DNA from: CAYUUP01 sp964447925
GTDB taxonomy: Bacteria; Bacillota; Clostridia; Oscillospirales; Oscillospiraceae
NCBI GenBank assembly: GCA_964447925.1
Contig: CAYUUP010000056.1
Coordinates: 1 to 10,845, forward strand
Direction: 5' to 3'
DNA: 10,845 nucleotides
This document shows positions 6,105 to 10,845 of this stretch, piece by piece. Both the position numbers and the translations under genes were made by a program. Position 1 is the stretch's first letter; each line of letters opens with the position of its first letter. The notes beneath the pieces are model-generated. The model made no database searches. It was not told the origin of the DNA and was given only the letters and a program-made list of their open reading frames with translations.

Positions 6105-6716
6105 ATGGAAGCCGTACGGGGCGGATATTCGGAGCAGACGGATGAAGTTCTGTCCCAGTTGGCCGCCCAGGGCGACCGTAGGGCCGAGGAACAGCTGGCC
6201 CTGCGTTACAGCCGTCTGGTGCGCATCTGCGCCCGTCCCTTTTTCCTGATAGGCGGGGACAGCGAGGATCTGATCCAGGAGGGCATGGTGGGGCTGCTGA
6301 TGGCCATAAGGACCTACGAACCCCAGCGGGGCAGCTCCTTCCGTACCTATGCTGAGATTTGCATCCGAAACCGCATCCGCTCGGCTGTGCGGGCCGCCTC
6401 CCGGGACAAGCACTCCCCCCTGAACACCTCCGTCCCCCTGGAGGATCCATTGCTGCCGACAGCTGGGGCCGAAGGCCAGACCGACCCGGAGCAGCTCTAT
6501 ATCCGCAGGGAGAATCTCCAGGAGTGGCGGGAGCAGGTCTATGTCTGCCTCTCCCGGCTGGAGCGGCAGGTGCTGGAGCGCTATCTGGAGGGTTTCTCCT
6601 ATGCAGAGATTGCCACCCAGCTGAACCGCCCTGCAAAGTCGGTGGATAACGCCATCCAGCGTATCCGGCGCAAGCTGGCCCAACTTCCCTTATTTCGTGC
6701 CGCCAGCGAAAGCTGA
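6105..6716 (+). CDS. sigH: RNA polymerase sigma-H factor (Spo0H type)
   Basis: Alternative sigma factor that in Bacillus and Clostridia directs early stationary-phase and sporulation genes. The 203-residue protein is a full-length member. Region 2 shows ARPFFLIGGDSEDLIQEGMV (43-62), close to the 'SYFLIGADREDIVQEGMIGL' block of Bacillus SigH, followed by SSFRTYAEICIRNRI (77-91) and a KHSPLNTSVPL linker (102-112). Region 4 has LERQVLERYLEGFSYAEIA (152-170) and a helix-turn-helix through NRPAKSVDNAIQRIRRKL (174-191). I choose the ATG at 6105 because AGGAGGT (6088-6094) sits 10 nt before it. A GTG at 6093 in the same frame overlaps that site and would add only four residues. Its own promoter lies immediately upstream. 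Whether the host forms spores cannot be told from here. Confidence 0.93.
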   Translation: MEAVRGGYSEQTDEVLSQLAAQGDRRAEEQLALRYSRLVRICARPFFLIGGDSEDLIQEGMVGLLMAIRTYEPQRGSSFRTYAEICIRNRIRSAVRAASRDKHSPLNTSVPLEDPLLPTAGAEGQTDPEQLYIRRENLQEWREQVYVCLSRLERQVLERYLEGFSYAEIATQLNRPAKSVDNAIQRIRRKLAQLPLFRAASES

Positions 6717-6769
6717 TCAGCATATGCCATCATAATGGCAAATCATTTGTCAAAGAGAGGATTCTAAAC

Positions 6770-7048
6770 ATGTACGAAGACAAGACACTTGTATGCAAGG
6801 ACTGCGGTCAGGAATTCATCTTCACTGCGGGAGAGCAGGAGTTTTATGCCGAGCGGGGCTTTCAGAATGAGCCACAGCGGTGCAAGCCCTGTCGGGATGC
6901 CCGCCGTGCCCAGCGCAGCGGCCCCCGTGAGTACTTCACCACAGTCTGCGCGGCTTGCGGCGGCGAAGCCAAGGTTCCCTTCGAGCCTAAGACCGACCGC
7001 CCGGTCTATTGCAGCGACTGCTTTGCCCGGATGCGGGGCCAGAGCTAA
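6770..7048 (+). CDS. Double zinc-ribbon protein
   Basis: A 92-residue soluble protein with two CxxC-CxxC zinc ribbons. The first uses Cys9, Cys12, Cys38 and Cys41 (CKDC ... CKPC), with the motif FIFTAGEQEFYAERGF (16-31) between them. This matches the 'probable zinc-ribbon domain' proteins (CKDCG-x-F-x-FTxGEQ-x-FY) common in Firmicutes. The second uses Cys60, Cys63, Cys81 and Cys84 (CAAC ... CSDC). There is no signal peptide or membrane segment. The molecular function of the family is unknown; nucleic-acid or protein binding is plausible but unproven. The ATG follows GAGAGG with a 7-10 nt spacer. It lies 53 nt after sigH, probably on the same transcript, and ends at a strong terminator. Confidence 0.85.
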   Translation: MYEDKTLVCKDCGQEFIFTAGEQEFYAERGFQNEPQRCKPCRDARRAQRSGPREYFTTVCAACGGEAKVPFEPKTDRPVYCSDCFARMRGQS

Positions 7049-7081
7049 TTTCCATTTGGTTCCACACAGCGTCAGGTCTGT

Positions 7082-7109
7082 AAAAAGCGGCCCCGAAGGG
7101 CCGCTTTTT
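7082..7109 (+). terminator. Intrinsic terminator after zinc-ribbon gene
   Basis: GCGGCCC (7087-7093) and GGGCCGC (7098-7104) form a 7-bp GC stem with a CGAA tetraloop, followed by TTTTT and preceded by AAAAA. It ends the sigH-zinc ribbon unit and could act in both directions. Confidence 0.93.
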
Positions 7110-7286
7110 CAGTACCCACTATTTCCCGCCCCATACCGGCATCTCCTGCAGGGGGATAGGCCCGTCAGCCTATATAACGTACTCTTTCCGTTATACATTC
7201 TCCTGCTGATCCCCATCGAGCTGCTGCACAGGTAGCGGTTCCCTTTCATCAGCTCCGCTCTGCCCGCCGATTTTTTCAAAAACCAG

Positions 7287-7315
7287 TTGAAATTGTCGAG
7301 CCGAGTGGGTATAAT
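7287..7315 (+). promoter_or_regulatory. Strong sigma-A promoter for DUF1858 gene
   Basis: TTGAAA (7287-7292) and TATAAT (7310-7315) are separated by exactly 17 bp. The predicted start near 7322 leaves a 25-nt leader containing AGGAGGT. Confidence 0.88.
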
Positions 7316-7346
7316 AGGGTTATACGCAATCAGGAGGTATGCTATT

Positions 7347-7550
7347 ATGGCACAGATTACAAAAGAAACCATCATCGGCGATATCCTGGACATCGCGCCG
7401 GAAACTGCCCCCCTGTTCTTCTCCATTGGAATGCACTGCCTGGGTTGCCCGGCTTCCCGCGGAGAGACTGTGGAGGAGGCCTGCATGGTGCATGGCGTGG
7501 ATGTGGACCAGTTTCTGGCCGAGATCAACAAGGTTTCCGTGGCGGAGTAA
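7347..7550 (+). CDS. DUF1858 domain protein
   Basis: A 67-residue protein made of a single DUF1858 domain, a small helical fold also found fused to or near hybrid-cluster, rhodanese and iron-sulfur related proteins. It begins MAQITKETIIGDILDIAPE, followed by LFFSIGMHCLGCPASRGETV (23-42). The CLGC pair (Cys31, Cys34) in 'GMxCxGCPxxxxET' is the family hallmark and suggests a redox or metal-linked role, which is not proven. The ATG at 7347 is chosen because a perfect AGGAGGT (7332-7338) lies 8 nt upstream. Upstream extension of the frame has no start with a ribosome site and would cross the promoter. With its own near-consensus promoter and a hairpin after the stop, it looks like a well-expressed single-gene unit. 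Confidence 0.9.
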   Translation: MAQITKETIIGDILDIAPETAPLFFSIGMHCLGCPASRGETVEEACMVHGVDVDQFLAEINKVSVAE

Positions 7551-7568
7551 GCCCCGGATCAGGGTCTT

Positions 7569-7594
7569 GCAGGAGAGCCGCAGCGCTCTCCTGC
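7569..7594 (+). terminator. Hairpin after DUF1858 gene, probable terminator
   Basis: GCAGGAGAGC (7569-7578) and GCTCTCCTGC (7585-7594) form a perfect 10-bp stem with a CGCAGC loop. The tail ATCCTTTTAG is only partly T-rich, so termination may be incomplete and some transcription may pass on to trmK, for which I see no clear promoter. Confidence 0.65.
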
Positions 7595-7652
7595 ATCCTT
7601 TTAGACCGCAGTATCATCAGACGGCGAATTAAGCTGCCCGGAGGAGTCGGCA

Positions 7653-8354
7653 ATGAAACAGTTACATCTATCGCCCCGGCTGGCGTTGGCGGCGAGTTGG
7701 GTAGCTCCTGGCGCTGCGGTGGCGGATATTGGTACCGACCACGGCTATCTTCCTGCGTGGCTCATCCAAAACGGCATCTGCTCCCGGGCCATCGCCGCCG
7801 ACCTGCGGCCCGGCCCCCTGCAGCGGGCCAGGGAAACCGCCGCCCAGTACGGGGTGGCGGAGCAGCTCTCCTTCCGGCTATGCAACGGGTTGGAAGGAAT
7901 CGCTCCCAGCGAAGCGGACACGGTTATCATCGCCGGTATGGGCGGCGAGACAATAATCTCCATTCTGGCCGCCGCTCCTTGGACAAGAAATGGCCCCCGG
8001 CTAATTCTGCAGCCCCAAACCCACCAGCCCGAGCTGCGGCGGTGGCTCCAGGCCAGCGGCTATACCATTCTCCAGGAGGGCGTTGCCAGGGACGGGAAGA
8101 TGTACTATGCTCTGCTGCTGGCCGCAGGCGGCAGACTCTCCCCCCTGACGCCAGGAGAACAGCTTGCGGGACGGCCCAGTCTGCGGCAGCCTTGCCCGGA
8201 TTGGCCGGGCTATCTGGACTGGCTGCTCCGGCGGACAGAGCGGCAGCTTGTCGGGGCGGCGCAGTCCTCCAAGAAGGCCGACTGTCTCCGGGCAGAGTGG
8301 CTGATATCTGCCAGAGAAGAGCTTTTAACTCAAAGATCCCCTGTATGTGACTGA
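7653..8354 (+). CDS. trmK: tRNA (adenine(22)-N(1))-methyltransferase TrmK
   Basis: SAM-dependent Rossmann-fold methyltransferase that makes m1A22 in the D-loop region of tRNA, known from Gram-positive bacteria. The 233-residue protein begins LSPRLALAASWVAPG (6-20). The SAM-binding motif is DIGTDHGYLP (25-34). AADLRPGPLQRARETA (48-63) follows, then NGLEGI (78-83) and the TrmK-specific AGMGGETI block (94-101). LILQPQTHQPELRRWL (117-132) resembles the usual 'LQPNxxxxxLRxWL'. The C-terminal 60 residues are helical, as in the family. The start has GGAGGAG (7640-7646) 6 nt upstream. In many Firmicutes trmK sits between sigA and the Nif3-like yqfO; neither is present here. A long overlapping frame in the same stretch is a shadow. 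Confidence 0.92.
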   Translation: MKQLHLSPRLALAASWVAPGAAVADIGTDHGYLPAWLIQNGICSRAIAADLRPGPLQRARETAAQYGVAEQLSFRLCNGLEGIAPSEADTVIIAGMGGETIISILAAAPWTRNGPRLILQPQTHQPELRRWLQASGYTILQEGVARDGKMYYALLLAAGGRLSPLTPGEQLAGRPSLRQPCPDWPGYLDWLLRRTERQLVGAAQSSKKADCLRAEWLISAREELLTQRSPVCD

Positions 8355-8501
8355 AAGGAAATTTTGAGGAAAAAGCGACAGAAGCAGCAACAAGCATTGT
8401 AAAAAGTCAAGGCCAGCCAAAGCCCTCCGGTTTTACTTAACCCTACCACTCGATAGCTGCCGCAGCTTTCGCTCTATATTATTACATGAGGAGAAAGTAC
8501 G

Positions 8502-9698
8502 ATGAAAAACTTTATTTTTATTTCCCCCAACTTCCCCACAAACTACTGGATGTTCTGCCGGGAGCTAAAAAACAACGGCCTAAATGTGCTGGGTATCGGT
8601 GACCAACCCTATGATGAGTTGACCCAGGATCTGCGGGACAGCTTGAATGAATACTATAAAGTCAGCAGTCTAGAAAATTATGACGAGGTGTTCCGGGCGG
8701 TGGCCTTTCTGATTTTCAAGCACGGCCCCATCGACTGGCTGGAATCCAACAATGAGTATTGGCTGGAGCAAGACGCAAAACTGCGGACGGCCTTCCACAT
8801 CACCAGCGGATTCCAGGAGACGGATATGCCCCGCATTAAGTACAAGTCAAAAATGAAGGAATTTTATCAGCGGGCGGGCATCCCCACGGCCCGTTACCAC
8901 ATAGTGGACACTGTAGAGGGCTGTAAGGCATTCATCGCCGAAACCGGTTATCCGGTGGTGGTCAAGCCGGACAACGGCGTGGGCGCCTCTCACACCTACC
9001 GCCTGACCAGCGACCGGGAGCTGGAGGAGTTCTTCCAGAACAGGGAGCCGGACATTTCCTATATCATGGAAGAGTTTGTCTTTGCGGAGGTCAACTCCTA
9101 CGACGCTATCATCGACTCCGACGGCCAGCCCATGTTTGAGACAGGCAACGTCACCCCAATGTCCATCATGGACATTGTGAATGATGAGGACAACTCCATT
9201 TACTACATCCTGAAGGATCTGCCGGAGGACACCCGGGCGGCAGGCCGGGCTGCTGTGAAGAGCTTTGGCGTGAAGAGCCGCTTTATCCATTTTGAATTCT
9301 TCCGCCTGACCCGGGATCAGGCGGGACTTGGGAAAAAGGGCCAAGTGGTGGCTCTGGAAGTCAATATGCGGCCCAGCGGTGGATTCACTCCTGACATGAT
9401 TAACTTCGCTCACAGCACCAATGTATATAAGATCTGGGCGGATATGATTGCCTTTAACCGGAGTACCATGCCGGTGGGCGAGCATGGCTTCTGCGCTTAC
9501 GCCGGTCGCCGGGACGGGAAAAATTTTGTCTACAGTCATGCGGATATCATGGAGATGTATGGCAGTCAGATGAAGCTGTGCGGACGGATCCCTGACGTGC
9601 TGTCCGGTGCCATGGGCAACCAGATGTATGTGGCCACATTCCCCACCCGGAAGGTCATGGATCAGTTCTATCGGGATATTTTGCTGCTTCGGGAATAG
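8502..9698 (+). CDS. ATP-grasp carboxylate-amine ligase-like protein
   Basis: A 398-residue soluble protein with an ATP-grasp fold, an enzyme class that activates a carboxylate as acyl phosphate and joins it to an amine or thiol. The N-terminal 110 residues form a Rossmann-like pre-ATP domain beginning MKNFIFISPNFPTNYW. The ATP-binding lobe has Lys155 and a glycine loop in VVVKPDNGVGAS (152-163), and a hinge in YIMEEFV (187-193). Metal-binding acids are likely Glu265 (HFEFFR) and Glu286 with Asn288 in ALEVNMRPSGG (284-294). These catalytic features look complete. The substrate is unknown, and I know of no characterised member close to this one. TGAGGAG (8487-8493) lies 8 nt before the ATG. 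No neighbour suggests a pathway, and the gene is flanked by 147 and 253 bp of non-coding DNA. Confidence 0.88.
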   Translation: MKNFIFISPNFPTNYWMFCRELKNNGLNVLGIGDQPYDELTQDLRDSLNEYYKVSSLENYDEVFRAVAFLIFKHGPIDWLESNNEYWLEQDAKLRTAFHITSGFQETDMPRIKYKSKMKEFYQRAGIPTARYHIVDTVEGCKAFIAETGYPVVVKPDNGVGASHTYRLTSDRELEEFFQNREPDISYIMEEFVFAEVNSYDAIIDSDGQPMFETGNVTPMSIMDIVNDEDNSIYYILKDLPEDTRAAGRAAVKSFGVKSRFIHFEFFRLTRDQAGLGKKGQVVALEVNMRPSGGFTPDMINFAHSTNVYKIWADMIAFNRSTMPVGEHGFCAYAGRRDGKNFVYSHADIMEMYGSQMKLCGRIPDVLSGAMGNQMYVATFPTRKVMDQFYRDILLLRE

Positions 9699-9792
9699 TT
9701 CAATAGTTCTGTCAGAACAGCTGGACAAATGCTGACATGGATTATTTAGATAAAATACGGGTGCCTCTTTCGCAGGATTTGCGGCAGGCTGT

Positions 9793-9808
9793 TATATATA
9801 TATATATA
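9793..9808. repeat. (TA)8 dinucleotide repeat
   Basis: Eight uninterrupted TA units directly abut the left arm of the palindrome. Such a run is easily melted and prone to slippage, so its length may vary between strains. Confidence 0.9.
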
Positions 9809-9854
9809 TTATTGACACTCCCCACGGCATTAGCCGTGGGGAGTGTCAATAATA
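9807..9854. repeat. 22-bp perfect palindrome with ATTA loop
   Basis: The arms 9807-9828 and 9833-9854 are exact reverse complements around the loop ATTA. The core CTCCCCACGGC/GCCGTGGGGAG resembles the imperfect hairpins at the ends of many IS200/IS605-type elements. No transposase or TnpB frame is present, so if it is transposon-derived it is a solo end or a non-autonomous remnant. No T-run follows, so it is not a standard terminator, although such a stable stem could still impede transcription on either strand. Confidence 0.8.
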
Positions 9855-9880
9855 AGAAAGCAAATAAAATAGGGAAAAGC

Positions 9881-9910
9881 TGTGACCTGTATCGTAATTT
9901 CCCCGTCTAA
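9881..9910 (+). promoter_or_regulatory. Predicted ECF-type autoregulatory promoter
   Basis: TGTGACC (9881-9887) and CGTCTAA (9904-9910) are 16 bp apart, the layout of Firmicutes ECF promoters (TGxAAC/TGTAACC-like -35 and CGTC -10). It lies 41 bp upstream of the ECF sigma gene, and no sigma-A promoter is seen nearby, which suggests positive autoregulation. Confidence 0.7.
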
Positions 9911-9951
9911 TATGTTGAAGGGCCCAAGCAGGAACGGGAGGTGAGATAACT

Positions 9952-10512
9952 GTGGACGATCTGCAGATCATTGAATTATACTGGGCGCGCGACGAAGCCG
10001 CAATATCCGAAACGGAGAAAAAGTACGGCAGATATTGCCATTCTATTGCTTACCGCATACTGCGCAATGAGGAAGACAGCGAGGAGTGCGTCAACGACAC
10101 CTGTCTGAAGGCGTGGGACAATATGCCTCCGCACCGTCCTTCAGCCTTGAAACTATTTCTCGGCAAAATCACGCGCAACCTGTCGCTGGACAGATATGAA
10201 CAGCGCACCGCCGGGAAACGGGGGCATGGCGAAATCCCTCTGGCACTGGACGAGCTGCGGGAGTGCGTACCCGCCGCAGGCGCCGCCGAGCGTGTGGTGG
10301 AGGATATCGCGTTAGCAGAACTGTTCAACCAATTCCTTGCCGAGCTGGCGCCGGAAGAACGACGGCTCTTTGTATTACGGTATTGGCATTTGTACCCCAT
10401 CAAAGAAATTGCCGCTATTTGTAATTTGGGAAAGAGCAAGGTAAAGATGTCCTTACTGCGCAGCCGAAAAAAACTGAAACAGCTTTTGGAACTGGAGGGT
10501 TTTACGCCATGA
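9952..10512 (+). CDS. ECF-family RNA polymerase sigma factor
   Basis: A 186-residue extracytoplasmic-function sigma factor. Region 2 covers about 20-85, with YGRYCHSIAYRILRNEEDSE (25-44), ECVNDTCLKAWDNMPPHRP (45-63) and FLGKITRNLSLDRY (69-82). Region 4 covers about 120-180, with LAPEERRLFVLRYWHLYPIK (132-151) and the helix-turn-helix EIAAICNLGKSKVKMSLLRS (152-171). The start is the GTG at 9952, with a GGGAGGTGAG ribosome site about 7 nt upstream; no ATG fits. It belongs to the common Clostridia type preceded by its own TGTxACC/CGTC promoter and followed, with an ATGA overlap, by a membrane protein that probably restrains it. The inducing signal is not visible here. The 'EECVNDTxLKAWxxxPPxRP' block separates it from the remnant ECF at 315-549. 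Confidence 0.93.
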   Translation: MDDLQIIELYWARDEAAISETEKKYGRYCHSIAYRILRNEEDSEECVNDTCLKAWDNMPPHRPSALKLFLGKITRNLSLDRYEQRTAGKRGHGEIPLALDELRECVPAAGAAERVVEDIALAELFNQFLAELAPEERRLFVLRYWHLYPIKEIAAICNLGKSKVKMSLLRSRKKLKQLLELEGFTP

Positions 10513-10845
10513 AAGGAAAACGCATTCTGCAGGTTTTTGGGCAAATCAATGACAAATATGTGGAAGAAGCAGAATCATCCGGTACATCAACCGGAAAACG
10601 CGGATCCCGCCGTGCCGCGTGGATGAGTGCGGTGGCTGCGGGATTGGTCTTGGCTGTGCTGGGGGCAATCCTGTTCAGGCCGAATGGCGGCGGGCTTCTC
10701 TCCGCGCCGGAAATTGGGGAGCTTCTCCCCGTAGCAGCGGCGGCCTATGAACCGGATTACACTGAGGAATACAACGGTGAAGCGCTGAGTGAGGACTATC
10801 TGAACAGCATCCGCAGCTTTTCCGCCAATGCCGGGCTGGCGCTGC
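10509..10845 (+). CDS. Membrane-anchored ECF partner, 5' part only
   Basis: The frame starts at the ATG overlapping the sigma-factor stop (ATGA) and stays open for 112 codons to the window edge, so the protein is cut off. Residues 1-36 are cytoplasmic and charged, starting MKGKRILQVFGQINDKYVEE, a common N-terminal motif in proteins encoded just after ECF sigma factors in Clostridia. It probably serves as the sigma-binding anti-sigma segment. One transmembrane helix spans about 38-56 (MSAVAAGLVLAVLGAILF). An extracytoplasmic part follows, with EYNGEALSEDYLNSIRSFSA near the end. The ATGA overlap implies translational coupling. The outer domain cannot be identified from the fragment. The DYLNSIRSFSANAGLAL stretch faintly recalls the first helix of serpin-like proteins, a guess only. 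Confidence 0.75.
   Translation, partial: MKGKRILQVFGQINDKYVEEAESSGTSTGKRGSRRAAWMSAVAAGLVLAVLGAILFRPNGGGLLSAPEIGELLPVAAAAYEPDYTEEYNGEALSEDYLNSIRSFSANAGLAL

Larger units (their letters stand above)
9699..9951. other. Intergenic region with TA repeat, palindrome and ECF promoter
   Basis: The 253 bp after the ATP-grasp gene contain a small GTTCT/AGAAC hairpin (9706-9718), an alternating TA run, a long perfect palindrome and a predicted ECF-type promoter. The last three are listed separately. No gene is seen. Confidence 0.7.

Noticed and set aside
7110..7286. Hydrophobic plus-strand stretch (SLYNVLFPLYILLLIPIELL) before the DUF1858 promoter
   Set aside because: Could be a membrane-protein remnant, but it follows a terminator, has no start or ribosome site and stops at once.
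7445..8350. 301-codon frame overlapping DUF1858 and trmK
   Set aside because: Gly/Arg/Ala-rich shadow of trmK; trmK in the other frame has clear methyltransferase motifs and a good ribosome site.
8847..9728. 293-codon minus-strand frame opposite the ATP-grasp gene
   Set aside because: His/Val-rich antisense shadow. The plus strand carries a well-conserved ATP-grasp protein with a ribosome site.
9812..9849. TTGACA hexamers within the palindrome as promoter -35 elements
   Set aside because: They occur on both strands only because of the palindrome, and neither has a -10 at a workable distance.

Overview
The window looks like chromosomal DNA from a moderately GC-rich, low-motility-signature Firmicute of the Clostridia, most likely an Oscillospiraceae-type gut bacterium. 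The evidence is a clear sigma-H (Spo0H-type) factor, a DUF177-rpmF pair, TrmK, a DUF1858 protein with a CxxC motif, strong Shine-Dalgarno sites, sigma-A promoters close to consensus, and an ECF sigma/membrane-protein pair typical of Firmicutes. The genus assignment is inference from protein style only.

Layout. Positions 1-314 are AT-rich at first and carry no convincing gene, only two hairpins. Positions 315-549 (minus strand) hold what I read as a frameshifted, truncated ECF sigma-factor remnant. A complete pyrimidine-nucleoside phosphorylase gene (560-1858, minus) follows. A 369-bp intergenic region carries divergent sigma-A promoters: one for this gene and a perfect TTGACA-17-TATAAT for a plus-strand unit of DUF177 protein (2228-2725), ribosomal protein L32 (2894-3088) and tRNA-Ala(CGC) (3135-3210), closed by an intrinsic terminator. 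The ruvC-ruvA-ruvB genes (3571-5939) for Holliday-junction processing follow, with a promoter in front of ruvC. Then come sigH (6105-6716), a double zinc-ribbon protein (6770-7048) with a strong terminator, a DUF1858 protein with its own promoter and a hairpin (7347-7550), and trmK (7653-8354). An ATP-grasp ligase-like protein (8502-9698) is the least characterised complete gene. After a TA-repeat and a long perfect palindrome, an ECF sigma factor (9952-10512) overlaps by 4 nt a membrane-anchored partner that runs off the right end.

Most of the window is core genome: nucleoside salvage, translation, recombination and repair, tRNA modification and sigma factors. I see no defence system, CRISPR array, prophage or complete insertion sequence. 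The most interesting points are the orphan ATP-grasp protein, the ECF module with a predicted autoregulatory promoter, the broken ECF gene at the left edge, the 22-bp palindrome resembling IS200/IS605-type hairpins, and a sigH promoter placed so close that it may leave the Shine-Dalgarno out of the transcript.
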